Below are positions 16,677 to 25,140 of a stretch of DNA of 64,000 bases, piece by piece. Location of the stretch: contig NZ_CP088014.1 in assembly GCF_021044685.1 (NCBI RefSeq), forward strand, positions 3,396,001-3,460,000. The letters are read 5' to 3'. A program made the position numbers and the translations under genes. Each line of letters starts with the position of its first letter. The stretch's first letter is position 1. The notes under the pieces were generated by a model that had not been told where the DNA came from, did not search any database, and saw nothing but the letters and a program-made list of their open reading frames with translations. The stretch comes from Bradyrhizobium daqingense. GTDB lineage: Bacteria > Pseudomonadota > Alphaproteobacteria > Rhizobiales > Xanthobacteraceae.

Positions 16677-17417
16677 CTACGTGGCCGTCTTCGGCAGGTG
16701 GAGGTATCCCGCGTCGAAGTCTCCGACTTCCTGGAGCCGGGTCCAATCAAGCACCGTCAAGTGCCGGCTTTCGAGGTTGATCAAACCCAGCTTGCGCAGC
16801 TCCTGGAGCACGCGGTTGACGTGAACAATCGAAAGGCCCATGGCATCGGAAAGCTCTTCCTGCGTGATCGGCAGTTCGCATGAGTAATCTTCCACAAGGC
16901 CCATGGCTCGCGCACGGACGATATATTCGCACATAAAATGCGCTGCCCGGCCTAGCGCCTGCCGTCGTCCGATATTGGTGATCCATTCGCGGAACATCGC
17001 CGCATAGATAAGTGTTTCACGCCAGAGGGCCGCCGCGACGCGGGCTTGGCGTTCGCACAGGCGCTGCAGATCCTCGTGCTGAATGAAGCCGACCTTGCAA
17101 GCCGTGATCGTTCCGATGCTGATGTCCAGCGTCTGCAGGTGCAGGCTCTGAAGGTCCGGCATGTCGCCCGTGATGTGGAATGCGAGGATCTGGCGCTTGC
17201 CCTCGCCTGTCATTTTGAAGGCGCAAGCCACGCCATCGGCAATGACGAAAGATCGGCTCGGGCGATCCCCCTCGCGTACGATGTCCTGATGGGCCTCGAT
17301 CACCCTCTGATCGATCGGGAGCGCCAGTATCGCCTTCCGCTCTTCGTCAGAAAGCGGGAAGACAGTTTCCAGCTTGCGGATCAGCGGGTGAGTATTCCTT
17401 ACATTGGCCGCAGACAC
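16677..17417 (-). CDS. Crp/Fnr family transcriptional regulator
   Basis: A 246-residue protein with an N-terminal cyclic-nucleotide-binding fold (DIVREGDRPSRSFVIADGVA...) and a C-terminal winged helix (PITQEELSDAMGLSIVHVNR then VLQELRKLGLINLE). The Fe-S cysteines of FNR are absent from the N-terminus, so oxygen sensing via a cluster is not expected. The 'H-V-N-R-x-L-Q-x-L' recognition helix is typical of the rhizobial FixK-like/Crp subgroup with many paralogues. Start is a GTG with AAGG about ten bases upstream. A close relative lies at 36854-37603. A hairpin terminator follows at 16384. Confidence 0.85.
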   Translation of the reverse strand: MSAANVRNTHPLIRKLETVFPLSDEERKAILALPIDQRVIEAHQDIVREGDRPSRSFVIADGVACAFKMTGEGKRQILAFHITGDMPDLQSLHLQTLDISIGTITACKVGFIQHEDLQRLCERQARVAAALWRETLIYAAMFREWITNIGRRQALGRAAHFMCEYIVRARAMGLVEDYSCELPITQEELSDAMGLSIVHVNRVLQELRKLGLINLESRHLTVLDWTRLQEVGDFDAGYLHLPKTAT

Positions 17418-17523
17418 TTGAAAGAGCCTTCGAATTCAGTTCCACAAATTAGCATCGTTGCTGTCCCTGAGTCTGTTCCTTTTTGACGATTTAAGCCGGG
17501 TTCCGTGAGCAGCGGTTCTTCTA

Positions 17524-17549
17524 GGAACGGAGTGGGATGGCGAGTATTG
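17524..17549 (+). promoter_or_regulatory. EcfG-like promoter (ATTG variant)
   Basis: GGAAC, 17 bases, ATTG; 81 bases before the DUF6894 start at 17630. The paralogue at 36388 has the same arrangement. Confidence 0.45.
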
Positions 17550-17580
17550 TCGCCTATCTCCCGTGACCATCAGGCGATCC

Positions 17581-17611
17581 GGAGACTGAGAGATGCCACG
17601 CGCTCCCCGCC
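17581..17611 (+). promoter_or_regulatory. Shared leader motif, copy H
   Basis: GGAGACTGAGAGATGCC, then GCGCTCCCCGCC, then AAGGAGCG before the ATG at 17630. GCTCC and GGAGC can pair over the ribosome binding site. Confidence 0.6.
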
Positions 17612-17629
17612 AAAATGAAGGAGCGTCCC

Positions 17630-17881
17630 ATGCCGCGCTATCATTTTCACATTATGGACGGCAAGGCTGGTCTCGATCACCACGGCACCGAGCTTGCCGA
17701 CCTAAATGCTGCAAAGGAAGAGGCCGTAAAGCTGGCGGGTGAAGTCCTTCGAGAGTCGAAGCCGGGCGACATATGGGAAATCAAATCCTGGAAGCTTCTC
17801 GTCAATGGCTATCCCTCGCCCGAGACGGGCCGCACTTATTTTACGTTGGCCCTGTCCGCGGCGGATGATGTGTCTGCTTGA
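17630..17881 (+). CDS. DUF6894 family protein
   Basis: The 83-residue protein reads MPRYHFHIMDGKAGLDHHGT, then ELADLNAAKEEAVKLAGEVL, the DUF6894 signature, and ends with a beta-rich GRTYFTLALSAAD segment. It is closest to the gene at 36388-36633, with which it also shares promoter type, leader motif and Shine-Dalgarno. Function unknown; small, soluble, probably stress induced. The start is set by AAGGAGCG; an in-frame ATG five codons upstream is inside the Shine-Dalgarno region. Confidence 0.85.
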   Translation: MPRYHFHIMDGKAGLDHHGTELADLNAAKEEAVKLAGEVLRESKPGDIWEIKSWKLLVNGYPSPETGRTYFTLALSAADDVSA

Positions 17882-17914
17882 CGGGCCCCATGCCAAACCG
17901 CTGAGGTCGTCAGA

Positions 17915-19120
17915 GTGTCTACCCATATTCATGCGGATCAGGAACACGACATCATATACCCGCAGGTCCTTCCGTTTCTGCTGATCCACGCCGGTTGCCT
18001 CCTGGCGACATGGTCGGGCGTCTCGTGGCCAGCGGTTGCGATGTGCATCGTCTTATATTGGTTACGCATGTTCGCGATCACTGCTGGGTATCACCGGTAC
18101 TTCTCGCATCGAGCCTACTCAACGAGCCGAACGTTCCAGTTCGCTCTTGCGTTCCTCGCCCAAAGCAGTTCCCAAAAAAGCGTACTTTGGTGGGCTGCGA
18201 AACATCGACATCACCATCTTTACTCCGATACGGAGAAAGACGTGCATTCGCCAAGCCAAAAGGGCTTCGTTTACAGCCACGTCAGCTGGATTTTCGATCG
18301 GCAGCACGATGCGACCGATTTGACGAAGATTTCGGACTTTGCGTCGTATCCTGAGTTGATGTGGCTGCACAAATTCGAGCTTTTGCCTGCGATCGTGACG
18401 GCAGGTCTTTGCTTCCTCATTGCGGGATGGTCAGGACTCGTGGTCGGATTCTTCTGGAGCACCGTGCTCCTGTATCATGCAACGTTCTGCATCAACTCCC
18501 TTGCACATGTTCACGGCCAAAAGAGATATGTTACGGGTGATAACTCCCGCAACAACTGGCTTCTGGCTCTGTTTACGATGGGCGAGGGGTGGCACAACAA
18601 TCATCACGCCTACCAAAGCAGCGCCAAGCAAGGCTTTCGCTGGTGGGAGATCGACGTAACTTATTATATTCTGGTGGCCTTATCCTGGCTCGGCATCGTC
18701 TGGAACTTGAAGACGCCGCCGGAGCAGGTTCTCCGCAACGAGCAACGCTTGGGATCTCGTGTCATCAGGCGGACAGCCGAGCAACTTGTTCGTCGTTTCA
18801 ATCCCGAGGGCATCGCACTGGCGATCAGATCATCGGTCCATCAGACTGACTTGTTCCCGAGGGACGTTGTGTTGAAGGGGCACCCTCGCGTGGACATGCA
18901 TCTGCCCCACATGCCGACTCGCGGCCAATTGCTGGCGGAGGCCCGCGTGATGTTCGCGAAGACGACTTTCTTGGATGATATCGTCGATCGCGCTCACGAA
19001 CTCCTGTTCGCATCGGTCGCTTCCTACTTGGCCGTTCCGCCTCTCGTGGCCGCCAAAAATCCAGATCTTGAACGAAAACGTAGGATTGTGCGCGGGCGAC
19101 CGCATGTAAGACCAATGTGA
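17915..19120 (+). CDS. Acyl-CoA/lipid fatty acid desaturase with C-terminal extension
   Basis: All three histidine boxes of the membrane delta-9 type desaturases are present: HRYFSH (residues 60-65), HRHHH (97-101) and HNNHH (about 227-231), with hydrophobic helices between them. It would introduce a double bond into membrane fatty acyl chains, using an electron donor not seen here. At 401 residues it is about 100 longer than usual: residues beyond 275 are a soluble, charged extension of unknown role. Start is a GTG 33 bases after the DUF6894 gene, so the two may be co-expressed, tying membrane adaptation to stress. Confidence 0.9.
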   Translation: MSTHIHADQEHDIIYPQVLPFLLIHAGCLLATWSGVSWPAVAMCIVLYWLRMFAITAGYHRYFSHRAYSTSRTFQFALAFLAQSSSQKSVLWWAAKHRHHHLYSDTEKDVHSPSQKGFVYSHVSWIFDRQHDATDLTKISDFASYPELMWLHKFELLPAIVTAGLCFLIAGWSGLVVGFFWSTVLLYHATFCINSLAHVHGQKRYVTGDNSRNNWLLALFTMGEGWHNNHHAYQSSAKQGFRWWEIDVTYYILVALSWLGIVWNLKTPPEQVLRNEQRLGSRVIRRTAEQLVRRFNPEGIALAIRSSVHQTDLFPRDVVLKGHPRVDMHLPHMPTRGQLLAEARVMFAKTTFLDDIVDRAHELLFASVASYLAVPPLVAAKNPDLERKRRIVRGRPHVRPM

Positions 19121-19200
19121 ACTGGCAAAATCCGGCACGCGAGCTCTTTCCTCACAGAGGCCGTTTCGCTCCTGATGAGGACCGCCGGAGCGTTGACTTC

Positions 19201-19425
19201 TCAGCCCAAGAAGGTTCGCACCTTTGTCACGGCGTCGTAAATTTCGATCTTGAGCTTCGGGTAAGTCGATTTAAGTGTGCGGCCCGACGATTCCGCAGCT
19301 TCCGCTGTGTCAAACCTCGACTTGAAATGCCCGTCGACAATGACCACAAATCCGTCCGCTGGCGGTCTGTCGGCACGTGGCGCTTTCGGCTCGGGCTCGT
19401 CAACTGAGTGAACTGGTTTTTTCAT
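19201..19425 (-). CDS. Small hypothetical protein (74 aa)
   Basis: MKKPVHSVDEPEPKAPRADR leads into ADGFVVIVDGHFKSRFDTAE and LKSTYPKLKIEIYDAV. This is a disordered proline-rich N-terminus and a small beta-alpha-beta C-terminal domain, a type I have seen among rhizobial hypotheticals. GGGAG eight bases upstream supports the chosen ATG; a second ATG four codons earlier overlaps that site. It ends convergent with the desaturase gene. Confidence 0.65.
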   Translation of the reverse strand: MKKPVHSVDEPEPKAPRADRPPADGFVVIVDGHFKSRFDTAEAAESSGRTLKSTYPKLKIEIYDAVTKVRTFLG

Positions 19426-19788
19426 CGGAACTCCCATGAATCGCAGAAGCGTGGCAAGCGGCTCCCTGAGACCGACGGCATGCCGCAAAAGAACACTTAT
19501 GCCGGCATCAGGGGCTGGCAGCCGAGTTGCGTCTCAGAGTGCAGACAGCAGACAGAGGGCACAAGCTTTGCCGCCGCCAGGCTCTGACAGGAACGACTCT
19601 CCCGTCCTGAGGTTGTCGTATTGGTCTGTGGCGCGATAACTGACCCCTCAGCTCGCGCCATCCACCCGGGATGGCTCATCGTGGGACGCGCGTCTTGCGA
19701 TGAGTCGATTCTCGGAAGGGTGTCTCAGTTGGTCCTCAGGTTCTTTCCGCGGCTCTTCGAAGAGGCAAAGTCGCGGGCGTTGTCGGAC

Positions 19789-19956
19789 CTATTCGGCGGG
19801 CTTCTCTTTGCGCGGAGACGGGAGCGTTCGATTTTCGTCAGTCTGCTCCGCGTCACCGGGCTTTTTGCCCGCCATATTTCCCGGATTGTAGTGATACTTA
19901 CCTTCCGGATTTTCGCCGGGCTGCTTCTCATCCGGGCTTCTGTTGTTGTTTGCCAT
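19789..19956 (-). CDS. Small hydrophilic 'YHYNPGNMAGK' protein (55 aa)
   Basis: MANNNRSPDEKQPGENPEGK is followed by YHYNPGNMAGKKPGDAEQTD and ends KEKPAE. The P-G-E-N-P-x-G-K-Y-H-Y-N-P-G-N core is, from memory, a conserved small protein in Bradyrhizobium and relatives. It is disordered and Pro/Gly/Lys rich. The gene is supported by a GGAAC-N17-GTTC promoter-like site 37 bases upstream; the Shine-Dalgarno (ACTGGATAA) is weak. It was found by reading the minus strand directly. Confidence 0.75.
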   Translation of the reverse strand: MANNNRSPDEKQPGENPEGKYHYNPGNMAGKKPGDAEQTDENRTLPSPRKEKPAE

Positions 19957-19992
19957 TTATCCAGTCGCTTTCTTGGCAAGAGTAACAAGGTT

Positions 19993-20018
19993 GAACAAGA
20001 CCAACGTCCACATGTTCC
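19993..20018 (-). promoter_or_regulatory. EcfG-type promoter
   Basis: Minus strand GGAAC, 17 bases, GTTC, with T before GTT. It lies 37 bases upstream of the start at 19956. Confidence 0.5.
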
Positions 20019-20112
20019 ACGCGATCATTTCTTGCCCCCAGCGCGCTGGGCCGATTAATTGGGAGTGACCTGGACCGGCGACAGCGACAACGAAGCGCTC
20101 CAAGGTACGTTT

Positions 20113-20139
20113 GGAACGAAGACTCGGCACCGACGGTTG
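20113..20139 (+). promoter_or_regulatory. Possible EcfG-type promoter
   Basis: GGAAC, 18 bases, GTTG. The spacer is one base longer than in the other sites here but within the known N16-N17 to CGTT range. It lies 65 bases before the hydrolase start at 20204. Confidence 0.4.
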
Positions 20140-20203
20140 ACGATAGCCTGCAACATTTCTCAATCTCCCTGAGGCATCGTGCAGACCACCAGAGGTACTG
20201 CAC

Positions 20204-21241
20204 ATGGAACTCCCGCGAACACGCTCGCCCTCGCTCCAATCTGACTACACCACTCCCTTGCGGCGACATCCTGCGCTTGCGGCCTTTGCAGGGGCAGCTT
20301 CCCTCCTCGGGGCCATGGCGATCGTAAATGGGCGAGTCGCCAAGAAAGCGGAACGCGATAACCCGCCTCGCGGGCAGTTCTTGGAGATCGATGGCGTCCG
20401 ACTGCACTACGTGGAACGCGGCAACGGCCGTCCGCTTGTGCTCCTGCACGGCAACGGCAGCATGATCCAGGATTTTGAATCCAGCGGCTTGATCGACCTG
20501 GCGGCCAACCGGTTTCGGGTGATCGTATTCGACCGCCCCGGATTCGGACACAGCTCGCGGCCGCGGAACGTGATATGGACCCCGGAAGCCCAGGCCGATC
20601 TGTTCAGAAAGGCGCTTGATCGGCTGAGCGTTCAGCGGGCGATCGTGCTTGGACATTCGTGGGGTGCGGCGGTCGCTCTTGCGCTGGCAACAAGACATCC
20701 GTCATTTGTCGAAGCTTTGGTGCTCGCATCAGGCTACTATTTTCCAACCGTCCGTGCTGATGCGGCGGCATCTTCGATGTCTTCGATGCCCGGGATGGGC
20801 GATGCGATCAGTCACACGATCTCGCCGATCGTCAGCCGCCTCTTGTGGCCTTCCATGTTGCGAAAGATGTTCGGTCCGCGGCCAGTCCCTGACAAGTTCG
20901 TCGGTTTCCCCAAGGAGTTGGCGTTGCGACCGTCACAGATGCGTGCCAGCGCGGCGGAGGCAACGTTGATGATCCCCGCTGCATTTGAGTCGTCGAAGAG
21001 CTACGACCAACTCAAGATGCCCACCATCATCATCGCCGGCGATGAGGATCGCCTCATCGATATCAACAAGCAATCGGTCAGACTTCACGGCGAGATCACT
21101 CACAGCAAGCTGCACCGCGTCGCTGGGGCAGGGCACATGATCCAACAGTCTGCCACGACTCAGTTGATGGCGGCCATCGATGAAGCCGCTGCCGCGACCG
21201 ATATTGGCGGGAATGCGCCGCACCGGTTCGCGAGCGCCTAG
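20204..21241 (+). CDS. Alpha/beta hydrolase
   Basis: Residues 24-41 (LAAFAGAASLLGAMAIVN) are a hydrophobic segment that may anchor the protein in the inner membrane. The catalytic fold follows with LVLLHGNGSM (oxyanion), FDRPGFGHSSRP, the nucleophile elbow LGHSWGAA (Ser about 152), an acid in IAGDEDRLIDI, and His in AGAGHMIQQS. The substrate is unknown; relatives are annotated as haloalkane dehalogenase- or epoxide hydrolase-like esterases. The start is ATG; AGAGG lies ten bases upstream. It precedes the AI-2E type permease gene by 177 bases. Confidence 0.85.
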   Translation: MELPRTRSPSLQSDYTTPLRRHPALAAFAGAASLLGAMAIVNGRVAKKAERDNPPRGQFLEIDGVRLHYVERGNGRPLVLLHGNGSMIQDFESSGLIDLAANRFRVIVFDRPGFGHSSRPRNVIWTPEAQADLFRKALDRLSVQRAIVLGHSWGAAVALALATRHPSFVEALVLASGYYFPTVRADAAASSMSSMPGMGDAISHTISPIVSRLLWPSMLRKMFGPRPVPDKFVGFPKELALRPSQMRASAAEATLMIPAAFESSKSYDQLKMPTIIIAGDEDRLIDINKQSVRLHGEITHSKLHRVAGAGHMIQQSATTQLMAAIDEAAAATDIGGNAPHRFASA

Positions 21242-21418
21242 GAACGCTCCGGCGGGGACAGGTGTTGCACCTTATTCTTCAGTTGGCGAAGAGGCCCGCC
21301 GCGGCCGAACCGCCAGCCGCACCGACTGCTTGTCTGGCTAGAGGCTCCTGCAGCCGCATCGCGCCCTTACGGCCGTGCGAAGCTGACTCAGCCGTCGGGG
21401 GCAAGCCCCCGTATCGGG

Positions 21419-22591
21419 ATGGAGAAAAGCGTCGTGGTCTCGCTGTCAAAGTTGCCGCATGAGCCCCCCTCGTCCCCAGGGCAGAATGTCAGCGTGCCGC
21501 AACCGGCTGTCTCGCCACCGCAGGCGGCCGACGATATCGAAATGCCGCTGCCGTCCAGTCCGCAGACGTTCTTTCTCGGTAGTCTGCTAACCCTGGCGGT
21601 GCTGGCAGCTGTTCATGCGGCAAGCTCGATCATATTGCCCGTGGTGCTCGCCTTCGTGCTGCAGCTCATTCTCCAACCCGCTGTGCATCTGCTCGACCGT
21701 ATAGGTCTCCCCCGTGCCATCGGAGCGCTCTTGGCGATCCTGGTGGTGGTGGGAGCGCTCGTGGGCTTTGTGGCAGCCTTGTCGCTACCTGCCGCGACCT
21801 GGGCGGAGAAATTGCCGGAGGGTCTACCTCGCCTCGAAACTCACCTGGTCGTCCTGAAGCGGCCGATCGAAGCGCTCCAGAAAGTCATCCAGCAGGCCGA
21901 GCACGTCGCCGACGCTCCCGACAGGAAAGGTGCAATCGTTTCGGTCCGCAGGGATCTTGGCCTTACCGGCGCGCTCTTCGCGGGAACGCGCGCCGTCATC
22001 GACGGCCTGTTTACGACCGTGCTGGTGCTCTATTTTCTCCTGGTGGCAGGAGACATCTTTCTACGACGCATCGTCGAGGTCCTCCCGAATTTTCGCGACA
22101 AGAGGCAGGCGGTGGACATCTCCCAGCAGGTCGAAGCGGACATATCCGCCTATCTTCTTACTATCACGGCCATGAATGCCGCAGTGGGAATCGCAACGGC
22201 CGTTGCGATGTATTTCTGCGGACTTGGAGACCCCTTGCTGTGGGGAGCCGCGGCCTTCCTGCTCAACTACGTTCCAATTCTGGGACCGCTGCTGGGGACC
22301 GTCATGTTCCTCCTGGCCGGAATGTTGAGCTTCGACAGCTTGTGGTGGGCCCTGCTGCCGCCAGCCCTCTACTTCGGCATCCATCTCGTCGAAGGCGAAA
22401 CCCTGACGCCCCTGCTGCTTGCCCGACGCTTCACCCTGAACCCGGTGCTGGTCATCCTGTCGCTGGTGTTCTGGTTCTGGATGTGGGGCGTGCCTGGCGC
22501 GATCCTGGCCGTTCCGATGTTGGCCATCCTCAAGATCGTCAGCGATCGCGTACGCCCGCTCAAGGCTTTGGGGCACATCCTCGAAGGCTAG
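21419..22591 (+). CDS. AI-2E family transporter (permease)
   Basis: A 390-residue membrane protein with a Pro-rich cytoplasmic N-terminus. Hydrophobic helices begin at about residue 50 and a soluble helical segment lies at about residues 125-185 (LPRLETHLVVLKRPIEALQK). Further helices follow, containing the family hallmark PILGPLLG and the E-x-x-x-L-x-P-L-L-L motif (VEGETLTPLLLARR). This is the UPF0118/AI-2E exporter family, whose members export small molecules or move ions; the true substrate cannot be told. A possible GGAAC-N18-GTTG site lies at 21241-21267, far upstream. A palindromic repeat starts at its stop codon. Confidence 0.85.
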   Translation: MEKSVVVSLSKLPHEPPSSPGQNVSVPQPAVSPPQAADDIEMPLPSSPQTFFLGSLLTLAVLAAVHAASSIILPVVLAFVLQLILQPAVHLLDRIGLPRAIGALLAILVVVGALVGFVAALSLPAATWAEKLPEGLPRLETHLVVLKRPIEALQKVIQQAEHVADAPDRKGAIVSVRRDLGLTGALFAGTRAVIDGLFTTVLVLYFLLVAGDIFLRRIVEVLPNFRDKRQAVDISQQVEADISAYLLTITAMNAAVGIATAVAMYFCGLGDPLLWGAAAFLLNYVPILGPLLGTVMFLLAGMLSFDSLWWALLPPALYFGIHLVEGETLTPLLLARRFTLNPVLVILSLVFWFWMWGVPGAILAVPMLAILKIVSDRVRPLKALGHILEG

Positions 22592-22688
22592 AGCATGATC
22601 CGGAAAAGTGCGTAGCGGTTTTCCGAGAAGATCATGCTCAAACAATAACCTGCAGCGCGATGACGATTCATCCTAATCGCATCGCGCT
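22591..22688. repeat. Intergenic palindromic repeat, two hairpins
   Basis: GAGCATGATC pairs with GATCATGCTC (22591-22639). A second hairpin follows, AGCGCGATG with CATCGCGCT (22653-22688). From memory this compound element is one of the most frequent intergenic repeats in Bradyrhizobium genomes. It may serve as the terminator for the permease gene. Confidence 0.85.
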
Positions 22689-22754
22689 AGTCCGGTGTGC
22701 TCCCCGAGAAGATTGACGACCGGGCCGCTGGAAGGAGGCCATTGCAGTGTGCAG

Positions 22755-23876
22755 TCACGCCAGCGGCATCGAGAAACTGAAGCGGGTCTCGGCGGGCGTG
22801 GATGCGACGGTCAAAGCACCTCCATGGGCTTTCGCAATCTGAGAGGCGATGTAGAGTCCCAATCCAAGCCCTTGCTTGCTCGCACGAGCCTTGCCCCGGA
22901 AGAACGGCTCGAACAGCTTGTCCATCACGGCTTGCGGAATAGCCTCACCCGCATTGGCGACCCAGAGCTCGAACGATCCATTCTGCGTCTCGGCGCGAAC
23001 GGTGATGGGCTTGTCGGCCGCACCATGTGTCACAGCGTTGCCGAGCAGGTTGGAAAGGAGCTGGCCGATGCGGATGCGATCGCAGTTTACCGGCCCGTCG
23101 ACGGCAAACTCGAATTCGATGACGCGACCGGGCGAAGCCAGCCTCAGTTCGTCGATCACCTGGGCAAGGACGGGCTCCAGCGGTCCTTTCGCATCGTATT
23201 CCAGGGTAATGCCGCCGCCCAGACGACCGCGTGCAAAGTCGAGGACGTTGTCGATCATCGAGGCCATGCGCATGACCGTCGTCTGCATCATGGCGACGAT
23301 CTGCTGCTCCTTCTCATTCTGCACGGTACGGCCGAGAAGTCTCGCGCCAGCGCTGATGGAGGCGAGAGGATTGCGAAGATCGTGACCAAGTACGGCGATG
23401 AACTGTTCCCGCAGTTCGGAGGTTTCGTGCTCGAGCAGCAGCACTTCTTGCGTCGCCCTTTCGGCAGCAATGGCCAATTCTCGGCCGGCGAGGAGCTCCT
23501 GTTCGTAGCGCCGTCGGTCGGTCGCCTTGATCAACGCAAGACGGATCAGCAGCAGCTTTCCATCCGCATCGCGGCGCTCGTTCGCGTTGGCGATCATGTG
23601 GAGCGGCTCACCGGCAGCGGTCACCATGTCGATAGCGAATTCGTTGAAGAAGCCCTGCATCCGCAGCAGCGGCGCGATATGAGTTTCGTAGTAGATGCGG
23701 CCTGGCATGGTCAGGAAATCGGTGAAACGCTTGCCGGCTATCTGGTCTGCCGCGTGCCCGCTCCACGCCAGCAAGGTCAGGTTGACGTGCGCGATACGGC
23801 CGTTCGCGTGCAGGGTGACGTACCCGCACGGTGCGTTGTTGACCATGTCCTCGAAGTCTGGACCGGAGGTGCTCAC
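22755..23876 (-). CDS. PAS-domain sensor histidine kinase, coupled to RsbQ-like gene
   Basis: Starting at GTG, residues 8-120 form a PAS domain (FEDMVNNAPCGYVTLHANGR), with a short PAC-like part after it. A coiled linker follows, then HisKA with FIAVLGHDLRNPLASIS (His about 165). The HATPase_c domain has LSNLLGNAVTHG and GLGLGLYIASQIAKAHGG. There is no membrane segment, so sensing is cytoplasmic. The start GTGA overlaps the stop of the upstream hydrolase by four bases, implying translational coupling and a fixed stoichiometry. This mirrors the RsbQ-RsbP pair of Bacillus, where a hydrolase feeds a PAS domain, but with a kinase in place of the phosphatase. Confidence 0.9.
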   Translation of the reverse strand: MSTSGPDFEDMVNNAPCGYVTLHANGRIAHVNLTLLAWSGHAADQIAGKRFTDFLTMPGRIYYETHIAPLLRMQGFFNEFAIDMVTAAGEPLHMIANANERRDADGKLLLIRLALIKATDRRRYEQELLAGRELAIAAERATQEVLLLEHETSELREQFIAVLGHDLRNPLASISAGARLLGRTVQNEKEQQIVAMMQTTVMRMASMIDNVLDFARGRLGGGITLEYDAKGPLEPVLAQVIDELRLASPGRVIEFEFAVDGPVNCDRIRIGQLLSNLLGNAVTHGAADKPITVRAETQNGSFELWVANAGEAIPQAVMDKLFEPFFRGKARASKQGLGLGLYIASQIAKAHGGALTVASTPAETRFSFSMPLA

Positions 23877-24667
23877 GAGACGAAAGCTCGCATCGCCGCG
23901 ATGACCTGGTCGGGCGCGCTGAGGTTCGGGCAATGGCCGGTCGCATTCAGGACGATCATCCGGCCGTCGGGAATATTGCGGGCAACAAACGCGCCGACCT
24001 CCTGGGAGGCGATGATGTCCTCCTTACATTGGAGGACGAGGACTGGAACGGAAACTTCCGCGAGATCCTTGCGATTGTCGGAGGTGAAAGTCACACGGGC
24101 GAACGCTTTGGCAATATCGGGGTCCGTGCGGCAGAAGCTGTTCGTGAGCTCCTGACCGAGTTCGGGCCGGTCGGGATTGCCCATGATCATCGGCGCCATC
24201 TGTGTTGACCAACCCATATGGTTGGATTCGAGAAGCGCGAGCAATTCATCGATCTGCTCGGCACTGAACCCGCCAACATATCCTTCGTCGTCGATGTAGC
24301 GGGCTGAAGGGCCGATGAGCACGAGCTTGCCAAACATGCCTGGCGCTTGTCGCGCCGCCAGCACGCCAATCATGCTGCTGACGGAATGTCCGACGAAGAC
24401 GCAATCCTTCAAACCTAGCTCGGCGCCGATTTCGACCACGTCGTCGGCGTAACCGGACAAGGTTGAATACTTGGCCCAGTCATAGGCCGACAGATCGGAT
24501 CCGCCGGCGCCGACGTGGTCGAATAGAACCGTCCTGAAGTCCCTTTCGAACGCCGGAGCCACGAACCGCCACATGTTCTGATCGCACCCGAAGCCGTGGG
24601 CGAAGACCATCGCCCGGTCGCCCGCGCCACGAACGTGAACGTTATTCCGTTCGGTTACATTTGCCAT
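23873..24667 (-). CDS. RsbQ-like alpha/beta hydrolase
   Basis: The 264-residue protein matches RsbQ along its length: VFAHGFGCDQNMWRFVAPAF, FDHVGAGGSDLSAYD, the nucleophile elbow FVGHSVSSMIG (Ser 95), YIDDEGYVGGFSAEQIDELL, LQCKEDIIAS (Asp 217) and ATGHCPNLS (His 245). These catalytic positions are almost the same as in Bacillus RsbQ (96/219/247). RsbQ-type enzymes (related to plant KAI2/D14) make or bind a small hydrophobic ligand for a partner PAS domain. GGGAGG lies seven bases before the ATG. It is the first gene of a two-gene operon with the PAS kinase. Confidence 0.9.
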   Translation of the reverse strand: MANVTERNNVHVRGAGDRAMVFAHGFGCDQNMWRFVAPAFERDFRTVLFDHVGAGGSDLSAYDWAKYSTLSGYADDVVEIGAELGLKDCVFVGHSVSSMIGVLAARQAPGMFGKLVLIGPSARYIDDEGYVGGFSAEQIDELLALLESNHMGWSTQMAPMIMGNPDRPELGQELTNSFCRTDPDIAKAFARVTFTSDNRKDLAEVSVPVLVLQCKEDIIASQEVGAFVARNIPDGRMIVLNATGHCPNLSAPDQVIAAMRAFVS

Positions 24668-25140
24668 AAAGCCTCCCTTACGCATCATCGTGCAGTTTTC
24701 TATCTTTGCTAAGCGCAATGCGGCCCTGGCCAGGAGCACTCGTCGAGCTTTGGCTCCAGGGCAGCGTCTCGGTTCTGCGTCGCCCAGATCAGAACCATCA
24801 GGAACATCGTGATTTCCTACCCGTGTAGATCACCAGCTGCCGGATATCGCTCGAGCCATCTGATGCAATCTCGAACGGCCCCAACGCCGGGACAGTTCCA
24901 GCGGGAAGCTGGCCGCGCTTCAATGGAATGATCTGGCGAGATCAGAGCCCGCGACTGGCGACGCGCGAGGCGCGTCCTGCGAACTGTCGATCCACTCCGC
25001 GTCCGAAAGTCACATCTTCGATCTCGAGGGGGTGCATCTGGGATGCGGTAGTTGACTGCTGTTCACACTGATGACGTCTCAGCCATTGTCATGGCGCGCC
25101 CAATGTCGCTTGACCGACGAGACCCCACGCCATCTCGAAA
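24668..25140. other. No recognisable gene
   Basis: Upstream region of the hydrolase/kinase operon. I see no GGAAC-type site and no convincing coding frame. Confidence 0.45.

Noticed and set aside
17440..17470. GGAAC words on the minus strand upstream of the Crp/Fnr gene at 16677
   Set aside because: Neither has GTT or ATT at a spacing of 16-18 bases.
22695..24155. 486-codon plus-strand frame opposite the PAS kinase and RsbQ-like genes
   Set aside because: No domain match; the minus-strand proteins are clearly conserved and coupled.
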